From Candidatus Omnitrophota bacterium (GTDB taxonomy: Bacteria > Omnitrophota > Gorgyraeia > Duberdicusellales > Duberdicusellaceae), in NCBI GenBank assembly GCA_021159015.1, contig JAGGSQ010000040.1, positions 1-50,016 on the forward strand: a stretch of 50,016 nt of DNA, in the 5' to 3' direction. The notes beneath the pieces are model-generated. The model saw only the letters and a program-made list of their open reading frames with translations, was not told the DNA's origin and did not search any database. Shown here one piece after another: positions 40,133 through 48,888 of the stretch. The translations under genes were made by a program, and so were the position numbers. The stretch's first letter is position 1, and the number at the start of each line of letters is the position of its first letter.

Positions 40133-41359
40133 TTAAGATTTCAGCCTTATTTTTACGCTTTCAGCATGCCGGCGTGCTCCTTCCAGCGAGGCTATCTTTT
40201 CTAAAAAACCCGCCTCTTTCAAAAGAGCCCGACGGGAATATTTAACCACATTCACCCTCTTAAAAAAATCATAAACGGACAGTCCTGAGAAAAACCGCGC
40301 ACTGGACGAAGTAGGTAAGATATGGCTGGGCCCTGCGGTATAGTCTCCTAACGCGGTAGGAGAATAGCTGCCAATAAAAACTGTTCCACTATGTCGCAGC
40401 ATCTTCATAAATTTAGCCACATTGCCAATCATCACTTCCAGATGTTCCGGGGCTAAAGCATTAACGACTTGCGCCGCTCCCTCTATATTTTTAGCCGGCA
40501 CAACATAGCCGTTATTAATATTAAGCTGACGTAACTTTTTGGTGAGAGACTTGCTCAGACTCACTACTATTCCCACTGCCCCCTTGCCGTGTTCAATTTG
40601 TGCTTCTAAATCTTTAACAATGTATTCATAATTGCTCTTGCGGCCGGCCACAATCACTACTTCTGTTGGCCCGGCCAGCATATCAATACCCACCCGCCCA
40701 AACACTTGGCGTTTAGCCTCAGTTACATATTCGTTACCAGCCCCTACAATTTTGTCCACAGGCCTTACAGATTCTGTACCGTAAGCCAACGCCGCAATGG
40801 CCTGAGCGCCGCCTATTTTATACACTTCCTTCACCTTAAGCAAAGAAGCCACCGCTAAAATGTAAGAATTTACAAAGCCTTGAGAAGTAGGCGGCGTAGC
40901 TAAAACTATCCTTTTCACCCCTGCTACTTTTGCCGGCACTACAGACATATAAACACTAGAAACCAGAGGCATTTTTCCTGCCGGCACATACACGCCCACG
41001 CTTTCCAGCGGTATAAAACGTTCTTCCAGAACTTTTCCCTCATTAGTCTTAATTTTAATATTACGGGGAATCTGCTTACGGTAAAAACTAGTCACATTTT
41101 CTATAGCCGCCTTCAAGGCATAAATTACTTCAGAATTTATTTCATTGAAAGCAGCACTAATTTCTCGCTCTCTCACCAGAAAAGAATGCGGCGGCACTTT
41201 AACTCTGTCGAACTTCCGCGTATAAAAACTCAGGGCTCTATCGCCGCGCGATTTTACATCCTCGATAATTTTCCTTACAATTTTCTCTCTCTTGCGGCTT
41301 TCAGATTTGCGCCGCGTAAGAAACTCTAAAGCTTTAGATTTAGCCCTGATTAACTTCAT
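40133..41359 (-). CDS. hisD: Histidinol dehydrogenase
   Basis: GVYVPAGKMPLVSSVYMSVVPAKVAGVKRIVLATPP; YKIGGAQAIAALAYGTESVRPVDKIVGAGNEYVTEAKRQVFG; LGDYTAGPSHILPTSSSARFFSGLSVYDF. Confidence 0.97.
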   Translation of the reverse strand: MKLIRAKSKALEFLTRRKSESRKREKIVRKIIEDVKSRGDRALSFYTRKFDRVKVPPHSFLVREREISAAFNEINSEVIYALKAAIENVTSFYRKQIPRNIKIKTNEGKVLEERFIPLESVGVYVPAGKMPLVSSVYMSVVPAKVAGVKRIVLATPPTSQGFVNSYILAVASLLKVKEVYKIGGAQAIAALAYGTESVRPVDKIVGAGNEYVTEAKRQVFGRVGIDMLAGPTEVVIVAGRKSNYEYIVKDLEAQIEHGKGAVGIVVSLSKSLTKKLRQLNINNGYVVPAKNIEGAAQVVNALAPEHLEVMIGNVAKFMKMLRHSGTVFIGSYSPTALGDYTAGPSHILPTSSSARFFSGLSVYDFFKRVNVVKYSRRALLKEAGFLEKIASLEGARRHAESVKIRLKS

Positions 41360-43934
41360 GCAACACTTCCTGCAATATTTGTTTTATCTTATCCAGACTC
41401 AGCTTTTCTTTAATGCCTCCAAAAGCGAAGTCCTTTTTCCCTCCCCCCGAACCTCCCAAAACAGTGCCGATTCTTTTAGCAATATAACCGCAGTCGATTC
41501 TGTTTAAATCAGAAGCAACCGCGATATTAAATAGAATTTTCCCTCTCTGCTCTAATATACCCAGAAATAAAGCCTTCTGCTTTTGTTTTCTTAAGAAATC
41601 TATGGCTTGACGCAAAAAACCACTGTCAGCATCCTTAAGTCTAAAAACAAACACATCAAATCCTTTCACTTTTTGGGGACGAGACAAAATTTGAACCGCG
41701 GTAACTTTTTCAAACACTTCCCATCTTAGAATGTAATTCCGGCGCTGCAATCTTTTATTATCCTCTATCAACCTATTTACTTTTTCAGTGAGTTGAGATA
41801 AATCAGTATGGAGAAGAGAATTTACCTCTTTAAGACTTTCCTGAGATGTTAAAAGCAACCTCTGCGCCCTCTTACCTGCCTGGGCCTCTATGCGGCGTAT
41901 ACCGCTGGCAATAGAGCTTTCCGAAACAACCAAAAATACCAGAGCCTGGGAAGTATTATCCAGGTGCGTACCGCCACAGAGCTCGCAGCTGACATCGCTA
42001 ATACTTACCACTCTTACCTTTTCCCCGTATTTCTCCTCAAAAAAAGCCAAAGCCCCTTTTCTTTTTGCTTCCTCGCGGCTCATTATCTTTTTCTCTACCT
42101 TCCAACCCGAAGCGATATAATCATTAACAAGGAGTTCTACTTCCTTCAATTCTTCCGCAGAGAGTTTCTTAAAATGACTGAAGTCAAATCTAAAATAGTC
42201 CTCATCTACCAGCGAACCCTGCTGTTGAATATGTTCTCCTAAAACCTTCCTCAGGGCCGCCTGTAAAAGATGTGTAGTGGTATGGGCCCGCGCCAACGCC
42301 ATTCTGCGGTGCGAGTCAACTTCCGCCCCTACTTTATCGCCGGCTCTAAAACTACCCTCCTCAAAATACCCTTTATGAAAAATAACCTCGCCATTTTTAA
42401 ATACCTCTTCTACTATAAACACTGCCTTTTCGTTTTTTATCCTGCCTTTATCATGCATCTGGCCGCCGGAGGTAGGATAAAAAGGCGTCTGATCTAAGAC
42501 TACTATGTTTTTTTCTCCTTCTTCTACATCTACAACCTCAGCCTCGGCAGAAAGATTCTCATAACCAACAAAGACTGTTGGCTTTAAGCTTTTGTTGATT
42601 TCCATATCTCCCTTTGCAAAAACTGAATCTTCAAATTTGCTTCCCTGGCGGGAGCGTTCCCTTTGTTGTTCAACTAACCTTTGAAATTCCTCTTCCTGCA
42701 CTAAAAATCCCTCCTCTGCAGCAATAGTCTTAGTAAGCTCAAAAGGGAAGCCGTAAGTGTCATAAAGGCGGAAAACAAATTCACCTTCCAGTTTTTTATG
42801 GGAGTCGGTTTTGTGCCCGGCAAAAAAAGAAAAGAGAATCTTCCTTCCCCTCTCCAGTGTCTCCAGAAACCTTTCTTCCTCCTTAAGGATAACCCCGGCT
42901 ATATATTCTCTCTTCTCTTTTACCTCTCCATAAGCTTCTTTCATAACCTCGGCTACCAGAGGCGGAAGTTTGTAAAGGAAAGGCTTCTTGCGTCCTGCCT
43001 TAAATCCAAACCAAAGTGCTCTTCTAATAAGACGCCTTACTACATAGCCGCGGTCTTCATTAGAAGGGTAAATTCCGTCAAAAATAGAAAACACAATAGC
43101 ACGGATATGATCTACTATAGCATTAATCGAGAAAGTATCAGAATTTTTCAGGAATTTCGCCACTTCTTCTTTAAGGGGAAGGAAACTATCAATATCAAAA
43201 TTGCTGAATTTTCCCTGCGCTACTGCGCTCAGACGTTCCAGCCCCATGCCGGTATCGATATTTTTTGCCGGAAGCGGCACAAGATTATTTTTTCCCTGGC
43301 GGTTAAATTGGGTAAAAACTAAATTCCATATCTCTGTAAAGCGCCCGCAGGAATGCGCCGGTGAACAATCAGGCCGGCCACAGCCGCGGGCTTTGCCCCA
43401 GTCAAAAAATATCTCAGAGCACGGCCCGCAGGGGCCGTCAGGACCGTCTTGGGGTGCATTAGCCGGCCAGAAATTATCTTCCGCCCCCAGGCGGATTATT
43501 CTATCCTTTTTAATTCCTATGGACTTCTGCCATATTTGATAAGCTTCTTCGTCCTCCTTATAAACAGATACCCAGAGTCTTTCTTCATTCAGCCCCAATT
43601 CCTTAGTAAGAAACTCCCAGGCCCAGCTGATAGCCTCTTTTTTGAAGTAATCGCCGAAAGAAAAATTGCCCAGCATTTCAAAGAAAGTATGATGGTAATC
43701 AGTCTTTCCTACTTTCTCTAAATCTCCCGTCCGCAGGCACCTCTGGCAACTTGTAGCTCTTTTGGTATCTTGCAATTTCCCCAGAAAATAATCCTTAAAT
43801 TGGTTCATCCCGGCGGAGGTAAAAAGAAGCGTAGGGTCATTTTTGGGAATAAGCGAATCAGAAGGAAATACTTTGTGTCCGCGCGAGGCAAAAAACTTAA
43901 GAAATTTATTTCTCAAATCATCGGTAATATACAT
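41340..43934 (-). CDS. alaS: Alanine--tRNA ligase
   Basis: LRNKFLKFFASRGHKVFPSDSLIPKNDPTLLFTSAGMNQFKDYFLG; TSCQRCLRTGDLEKVGKTDYHHTFFEMLGNFSFGDYFK; RAHTTTHLLQAALR; CELCGGTHLDNTSQ. Confidence 0.97.
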   Translation of the reverse strand: MYITDDLRNKFLKFFASRGHKVFPSDSLIPKNDPTLLFTSAGMNQFKDYFLGKLQDTKRATSCQRCLRTGDLEKVGKTDYHHTFFEMLGNFSFGDYFKKEAISWAWEFLTKELGLNEERLWVSVYKEDEEAYQIWQKSIGIKKDRIIRLGAEDNFWPANAPQDGPDGPCGPCSEIFFDWGKARGCGRPDCSPAHSCGRFTEIWNLVFTQFNRQGKNNLVPLPAKNIDTGMGLERLSAVAQGKFSNFDIDSFLPLKEEVAKFLKNSDTFSINAIVDHIRAIVFSIFDGIYPSNEDRGYVVRRLIRRALWFGFKAGRKKPFLYKLPPLVAEVMKEAYGEVKEKREYIAGVILKEEERFLETLERGRKILFSFFAGHKTDSHKKLEGEFVFRLYDTYGFPFELTKTIAAEEGFLVQEEEFQRLVEQQRERSRQGSKFEDSVFAKGDMEINKSLKPTVFVGYENLSAEAEVVDVEEGEKNIVVLDQTPFYPTSGGQMHDKGRIKNEKAVFIVEEVFKNGEVIFHKGYFEEGSFRAGDKVGAEVDSHRRMALARAHTTTHLLQAALRKVLGEHIQQQGSLVDEDYFRFDFSHFKKLSAEELKEVELLVNDYIASGWKVEKKIMSREEAKRKGALAFFEEKYGEKVRVVSISDVSCELCGGTHLDNTSQALVFLVVSESSIASGIRRIEAQAGKRAQRLLLTSQESLKEVNSLLHTDLSQLTEKVNRLIEDNKRLQRRNYILRWEVFEKVTAVQILSRPQKVKGFDVFVFRLKDADSGFLRQAIDFLRKQKQKALFLGILEQRGKILFNIAVASDLNRIDCGYIAKRIGTVLGGSGGGKKDFAFGGIKEKLSLDKIKQILQEVLHEVNQG

Positions 43935-44407
43935 TATGAATGTTGCTCCCAGATTCTTTCAATTTCTGAATAGGAAAAACCCCGCCGCAGGAAAAACCCA
44001 AAAATTTTCCTGCGCCGCTTTGCCGCATCTTCTCCCTCAAGCCTTTGCCAGCGGCGCTCAAATAATTCTTTCAGAATATCTTCCTTTCTTATTTCTTTTT
44101 CCAGAATCCTGAAAACTTCCTCTTGTGTTTCTTCATCAATACCTTTCTGCCGCAGCTCTTGTTTTATCCTCAACTCTGCCCATCCCCGTTCCAGGCGGCT
44201 TCTGGCCCAAAAGAGGGCAAAATCTTTATCGTTCAGAAGTCCTTTCCCCTCAAGTTCTTTTATTACCTTGTTTATTAAAGAATCGGGAAACTTGCGCCTT
44301 TTTAGCTTCTGGTACAGTTCTTTTTTTGAACGCAGCCGTAATTTAAGCAAGCGATAAGCGGCTGCGATTATTTTTTCTCTCGCACGGTTATTCTTCTTTG
44401 ATAACAA
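43934..44407 (-). CDS. recX: Regulatory protein RecX
   Basis: AAYRLLKLRLRSKKELYQKLKRRKFPDSLINKVIKELEGKGLLNDKDFALFWARSRL; linked to recA. Confidence 0.88.
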   Translation of the reverse strand: MLSKKNNRAREKIIAAAYRLLKLRLRSKKELYQKLKRRKFPDSLINKVIKELEGKGLLNDKDFALFWARSRLERGWAELRIKQELRQKGIDEETQEEVFRILEKEIRKEDILKELFERRWQRLEGEDAAKRRRKIFGFFLRRGFSYSEIERIWEQHS

Positions 44408-45854
44408 AAAACCCCCGGCTGGTCTTTATTAAGCAGCTCCCTTTCAGATTTTTAACGGCGGCGATAAAATCAGCCTTGTTAGTAATTTGTTTCCCTTCCA
44501 CCGAGAGGATGACATCGCCTATTTCAAGGCCGGCCCTGTCAGCAGGAGAGTCGGGCTTAATATAAACAATAACCACGCCTTCTGTTTCTTTAAGGCGGAA
44601 CCTCTCTGCTAAATCCGGCCTAATATCCTCTACTTGCATACCCCGAAAAGAAGCTCCCTTCACACCCAAATCCTGCACATTCTCCGGACGTTTGCCTAAA
44701 GTAATAACCAAAATTCTGCGCTGTCCCTTTCTTAAGACTACAACTTCTGCTTTGCTTCCCGGCGGCATATCTCCCACAATATTAACTAACTGCGAGACTC
44801 TCTTAATCTTTTTATGGTTAAACTCCAGTATTACGTCTCCTTCTTTAATTCCTGCTTTAGCTGCCGGAGAAGACTTGAATACCTTTACCACAATAACTCC
44901 TTTTCTCTCTTTCAAGCCGAAGTACTCCTGCAAGTTCTGATTTAAGTTCTGTATACTTACTCCCAACCAGCCGTAAGCTATCTTTTCTCCTTTAATCAAA
45001 CGCCGCAAAATACTTTTGGCTTTATTTATAGGAATAGCAAAACCTATCCCCTGATAGCCTCCCGAAGTAGTAATGATAGCGGTATTAATTCCTATAACTT
45101 TCCCTTCCATATCCACCAATGGTCCGCCGGAGTTCCCCGGATTAATGGCTGCATCTGTCTGAATCATACCGGAATAATTACGGCCTTCTCTGGCTCCCAG
45201 CCCCGGCAGGTCTCTGTCTAAAGCGCTAATCACTCCCACAGTAACCGTAGGCTGAGGACTGTCTATGGCAAATCCGAAAGGATTGCCGATTGCCTCTACC
45301 CACTGGCCGGTTTTTAGGGCATCAGAATCTCCCAGCTCAGCTACCGGCAAATTATGGGCATTGATTTTAATTACCGCCAGATCAGAACGCACATCTTTTC
45401 CTACCACTTTGGCCTTAAACTCCCTGCCATCGGAAAGTTTCACTTTTATCTTATCGGCTCTATCAATTACGTGCTCGTTAGTAAGAATGTAGCCTCCCTT
45501 GTCTATTATTACCCCGCTCCCCAAACCCCTTTCTTTATATTGGCGGGGAAAATTGCCAAAAAAGTCCTCAAAAAACTGGCGGAAGAATCTATCTTCCGGC
45601 CCAAAGCCAAAAGGTGATTCCGAAAATCCGCTTACCCTCTGAGTTATCTCCGTACTGATTGAAACTACGGCTTTTCCCACAATGCTGGCTACATTTTCCG
45701 TTTGCTGCTGCAGGTTGTACCCTCCCCCTAAAGGCTTATTTTCTATCTGAGCCTGCGAAACCTGAAAAAGATTAGACTTAAGACTCAAGGTTATGCCTAT
45801 TACCAGGCCTGTAGAAACAAGAACCACGGCCTGAAACAACTTTTTCTTAGACAT
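44388..45854 (-). CDS. DegP/HtrA-family serine protease with two PDZ domains
   Basis: GSGVIIDKGGYILTNEHVIDRADKIKVKLSDGREFKAKVVGKDVRSDLAVIKI; TDAAINPGNSGGPLVDMEGKVIGINTAI; two PDZ modules. Confidence 0.95.
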   Translation of the reverse strand: MSKKKLFQAVVLVSTGLVIGITLSLKSNLFQVSQAQIENKPLGGGYNLQQQTENVASIVGKAVVSISTEITQRVSGFSESPFGFGPEDRFFRQFFEDFFGNFPRQYKERGLGSGVIIDKGGYILTNEHVIDRADKIKVKLSDGREFKAKVVGKDVRSDLAVIKINAHNLPVAELGDSDALKTGQWVEAIGNPFGFAIDSPQPTVTVGVISALDRDLPGLGAREGRNYSGMIQTDAAINPGNSGGPLVDMEGKVIGINTAIITTSGGYQGIGFAIPINKAKSILRRLIKGEKIAYGWLGVSIQNLNQNLQEYFGLKERKGVIVVKVFKSSPAAKAGIKEGDVILEFNHKKIKRVSQLVNIVGDMPPGSKAEVVVLRKGQRRILVITLGKRPENVQDLGVKGASFRGMQVEDIRPDLAERFRLKETEGVVIVYIKPDSPADRAGLEIGDVILSVEGKQITNKADFIAAVKNLKGSCLIKTSRGFFVIKEE

Positions 45855-45875
45855 ACAGCTGCCTCCTGTTTAGAA

Positions 45876-46874
45876 TTACTGGTATATCTTTTCCTCTACT
45901 TCTTTCCTTATTTCTGCAAGAAGTTTCTCATTGGACTTAAGGACTTCTTTCGCCTGCTGAAGGCCCTGGGCAATTTTGCTTTCCTTATAAGAAAACCAGC
46001 TGCCGGATTTTTTGACAATGCCCAAATCAATAGCGCAGTCAATCATATTGCCGATTTTGGAGACGCCTTCCTTGTAGAGAATTTCAAAATGGGCTTCTCT
46101 AAAGGGAGGCGCAACTTTATTTTTCACTACTTTGGCCCTTACTTTGGCGCCAATATTTTTGTCCTGATAGGTAATGTTTCCGGTTTTTCTCAAATCAATT
46201 CTTACTGAGGCATAAAATTTTAAAGCTCTGCCGCCGGGAGTAGTTTCGGGATTGCCAAACATCACGCCGATTTTCATCCTTATCTGATTGATAAAAATCA
46301 CGCAGGTCTTTGACTTGCTGATAGCCGCCGTAAGTTTTCTTAAAGCCTGCGACATAAGGCGCGCCTGCAGGCCTATTTGGGCTTCTCCCATATCGCCTTC
46401 AATTTCCACCCGCGGCACAAGTGCGGCTACGGAATCAATTACGATAATATCAACAGCATTGGAACGCACCAGAGTCTCGGTGATTTCTAAAGCCTGTTCG
46501 CCGGTATCCGGCTGAGAGATAAGTAAATCTTCCAAATTTACGCCGATAACTTTGGCATAAGAAGGGTCAAAGGCATGTTCCGCATCCACAAAAGCCGCCA
46601 CTCCTCCTTTCTTTTGCGCCTCGGCTATAATGCTCAAAGTGAGTGTGGTCTTACCGGAAGACTCCGGTCCGAATATCTCTACCACTCTTCCCCGCGGCAG
46701 CCCCCCTATACCCAAAGCTTTATCCAAGGTGATAATTCCCGTAGGGATAGCTTCTACGTCAAGCTTTACGGAATCTCCCAGGCGCATTATGGCTCCTTTG
46801 CCGAATTCCTTTTCTATCTGGGAAAGCGCCAGCTCCAAAGCTTTTTTACGGTCGGAACTTACTTCTTTTTTCAT
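45876..46874 (-). CDS. recA: Recombinase RecA
   Basis: [115 protein letters not shown]. Confidence 0.98.
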   Translation of the reverse strand: MKKEVSSDRKKALELALSQIEKEFGKGAIMRLGDSVKLDVEAIPTGIITLDKALGIGGLPRGRVVEIFGPESSGKTTLTLSIIAEAQKKGGVAAFVDAEHAFDPSYAKVIGVNLEDLLISQPDTGEQALEITETLVRSNAVDIIVIDSVAALVPRVEIEGDMGEAQIGLQARLMSQALRKLTAAISKSKTCVIFINQIRMKIGVMFGNPETTPGGRALKFYASVRIDLRKTGNITYQDKNIGAKVRAKVVKNKVAPPFREAHFEILYKEGVSKIGNMIDCAIDLGIVKKSGSWFSYKESKIAQGLQQAKEVLKSNEKLLAEIRKEVEEKIYQ

Positions 46875-46954
46875 AACTCTCCTTTTTTAGCCTTTCGGTT
46901 AGAGCCTCATTATAGCAAAACCTTGCTACTTGTCAATTAAGCATTAAACCTTTT

Positions 46955-46977
46955 TTGTCCACCCGGCGGGTGGACAA
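46955..46977. repeat. Perfect hairpin, 10-bp stem and 3-nt loop (TTGTCCACCC-GGC-GGGTGGACAA), upstream of recA
   Basis: Direct reading of the inverted repeat; preceded by T-tract on + strand. Confidence 0.9.
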
Positions 46978-46992
46978 GGGTCTTCTGCCACC

Positions 46993-47025
46993 TGCAACAT
47001 TTAAGGACGTACCTATTTGGTTGCA
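46993..47025. repeat. Palindromic repeat unit 1: TGCAACATTTAAGGACGTACCTATTTGGTTGCA
   Basis: 30/33 identical to 47028-47060; ends are inverted repeats TGCAAC/GTTGCA (extended CACCTGCAAC/GTTGCAGGTG at 46989-46998/47020-47029). Confidence 0.9.
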
Positions 47026-47027
47026 GG

Positions 47028-47060
47028 TGCAACATATAAGGACGTACCTGTATGGTTGCA
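47028..47060. repeat. Palindromic repeat unit 2: TGCAACATATAAGGACGTACCTGTATGGTTGCA
   Basis: 30/33 match to unit 1, period 35 nt. Confidence 0.9.
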
Positions 47061-47111
47061 GAAGGACTTTGAGGAATGCCGCATTGAAAAATACCGCAGA
47101 AATGATATATA

Positions 47112-47309
47112 ATGGGTTTGGAGATGTGGGTAATAATAGCAATAATTGCGGTTTTGTTTATAGGAAAACTCCTATTCTCTTCTTCCCAAACCAAAGGAAA
47201 CTCTAAAAAAGATAAAGAAGACAAAGAATCTGAAAAGCTGGATGAAGAACTGGAAGATTACGACTATTTAGACGATATTACCGGCAGGGATGATAAGTGG
47301 TGGATATAG
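47112..47309 (+). CDS. Small membrane protein: single N-terminal TM helix and highly charged acidic tail (function unknown)
   Basis: MWVIIAIIAVLFIGKLLFSSSQTKGNSKKDKEDKESEKLDEELEDYDYLDDITGRDDKWWI; alternative ATG at 47124. Confidence 0.55.
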   Translation: MGLEMWVIIAIIAVLFIGKLLFSSSQTKGNSKKDKEDKESEKLDEELEDYDYLDDITGRDDKWWI

Positions 47310-47339
47310 AAAAAGACAAGAAAGCAACCATTTTTTCTC

Positions 47340-47368
47340 TTGGAAAATTATTGTAAAAGGTATATAGA
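47340..47368 (+). promoter_or_regulatory. Weak sigma-70-like promoter for the glycosylase-like/DUF6884 pair
   Basis: TTGGAA (47340-47345) - 17 nt - TATAGA (47363-47368), 38 nt before the ATG at 47407. Confidence 0.3.
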
Positions 47369-47406
47369 TTTAGTTCGGCTAGAACAAAAGTAAAATAGCA
47401 AAATAC

Positions 47407-48321
47407 ATGGATATACCGGTTGTAATTGATGCCAAGAAAGGCAAAGAGGCAGCAAAACTTCTTTACAATTCTTTTTCAACAACAGGAATTCATGGAAAAA
47501 CGGAAATGCCGGAAGACTTAATTCCTGCAGGAATTAAGAAAGGCTCTATTGAACATATAATATTTTTAACTCTTACTGTTGCTATAGATTATCAAAGAGA
47601 TGCTCCCTCACTCTGGGAAAGTTCTAGAAAGACTTTCAATGACCCAAAAACAAATTATTTGTTCAACCCAAAATTACTATCTGAGGCTTCTTTTGAAAAA
47701 GTTGCCAACGATATGCAAAAATATAAACTCTCAAAAAAGCCGGACAAAGATGCCCGTATCTGGCAAACAATCGGAACTACTTTTTACAAGAAATGGAGAG
47801 GTAACCCTATCAATTTTCTTGAGAACTGCCGTTGGGACGCTTTAAATATTCTAAAATGTTTAGAAACCGACTCGCACTTATATAACGAAGAAATAGTTCC
47901 GGATTACCCATACCTACGCGGCCCTAAAATAGGCCCATTGTGGCTAAGAATGCTAAAAGATAATGCCGGTATAACACTATTGAGAAACCTGGATAAAGTC
48001 CCTATTCCTGTAGATATTCATGTAGCAAGGGCAACATTAGCAATCGGCATTGTAAGAGGATCCGTTAAAACTAAACTAGATAAATTATTCGAATACATAA
48101 GAAAAGCCTGGTTCGAGAGTGTAAAAGGGCTAAATATCAGAAATAGACAGATGATCGCCTTAGATTTAGATGAACCTCTTTGGCATTTGTCAAAATATGG
48201 ATGTTCTAAACGGGATAAAACAACAAATTCCTGTCCTGTTTTCAATAAATGTGAAATGAAAGAACTTTGTATTAAAGGAAAAATTTATATAAATAATAAT
48301 ATCGTAGATTTAGAAACATGA
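47407..48321 (+). CDS. HhH-GPD DNA glycosylase-like protein with C-terminal 4-Cys (putative Fe-S) motif
   Basis: HhH-like YLRGPKIGPLWLRML followed by VPIPVDIHVARATLAIGIV (HhH-GPD Asp region); C-terminal YGCSKRDKTTNSCPVFNKCEMKELC = C-x9-C-x5-C-x5-C. Confidence 0.7.
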   Translation: MDIPVVIDAKKGKEAAKLLYNSFSTTGIHGKTEMPEDLIPAGIKKGSIEHIIFLTLTVAIDYQRDAPSLWESSRKTFNDPKTNYLFNPKLLSEASFEKVANDMQKYKLSKKPDKDARIWQTIGTTFYKKWRGNPINFLENCRWDALNILKCLETDSHLYNEEIVPDYPYLRGPKIGPLWLRMLKDNAGITLLRNLDKVPIPVDIHVARATLAIGIVRGSVKTKLDKLFEYIRKAWFESVKGLNIRNRQMIALDLDEPLWHLSKYGCSKRDKTTNSCPVFNKCEMKELCIKGKIYINNNIVDLET

Positions 48322-48770
48322 AAACCCTTTGCATAATCCCTTGTGGCAGTAAAAAAATCTGGGACAAAAATCCAAAGGCTGGCCCCACTAAGGCAAAAGA
48401 CGTATACATCGGACAATTCGCCAAAAAATGTAAAGAATACGCAAGTAAATTCTATCCTTCTTCTTGGTGCATTCTTTCTGCAAAATATGGCTTTTTATTT
48501 CCGGATGATATAATTCCTAGACCTTATAATGTTAGTTTCAATAATAAAGCAACAAATCCCATAACTAAAAAGGAGTTATCTATCCAAGTAAAAGAAAAAA
48601 GATTGTATAATTATGAACAGATAGTAATATTGGGAGGGGAAAATTATGTAAAAGCATTACGTGACACCTTCTCATCGAAAAACATTCTTAGTCCACTAAG
48701 CGGTTGCAAAGGGATAGGATATATGATGAAAAAGCTTAATGATGCGATTCAAAAAGGTATTCCTTTATAG
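48318..48770 (+). CDS. DUF6884-type (YaaA-like) protein
   Basis: LCIIPCGSKKIWDKNPKAGPTKAKDVYIGQFAKKCKEYASKF..WCILSAKYGFLFPDDIIPRPYNVSF..QIVILGGENYVKALRD; ATGA overlap with preceding gene. Confidence 0.78.
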   Translation: MKTLCIIPCGSKKIWDKNPKAGPTKAKDVYIGQFAKKCKEYASKFYPSSWCILSAKYGFLFPDDIIPRPYNVSFNNKATNPITKKELSIQVKEKRLYNYEQIVILGGENYVKALRDTFSSKNILSPLSGCKGIGYMMKKLNDAIQKGIPL

Positions 48771-48804
48771 ATCATTTCCCATTTGTACGAATGCTTGAGT
48801 CTGT

Positions 48805-48852
48805 TTGCAACCAAATTAACGGTAATATTTAAGATATACCTATTTGGTGACA
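48805..48852. repeat. Degenerate third copy of the palindromic repeat
   Basis: Shares TTGCAACCAAAT (reverse complement of unit 1 right half) and ATTTAAG..TACCTATTTGGT (unit 1 forward) with a 1-nt gap; 7-bp inverted repeat ACCAAAT/ATTTGGT. Confidence 0.6.
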
Positions 48853-48888
48853 CAAATTTTGTATATAATAGTTATCTTAACTTTTCTA

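Noticed and set aside
42798-43721. Plus-strand ORFs antisense to alaS
   Set aside because: Complementary-frame artefacts of a conserved gene
46955-46977. Rho-independent terminator
   Set aside because: No T-tract on the 3' side of the hairpin on either strand
46993-47060. Possible CRISPR mini-array
   Set aside because: Only two 33-nt units separated by 2 nt; no spacer-length gaps and no cas genes
46933-47224. Overlapping track ORFs on both strands (46933-47142 -, 46937-47224 -, 46955-47206 +)
   Set aside because: They are translations through the hairpin and tandem palindromic repeats, mutually overlapping and with no recognisable protein features
48843-48869. Promoter-like TATAAT (48864-48869) after the third repeat copy, reading + into the nuclease pseudogene
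   Set aside because: No acceptable -35 at 16-18 nt spacing and no + strand ORF downstream
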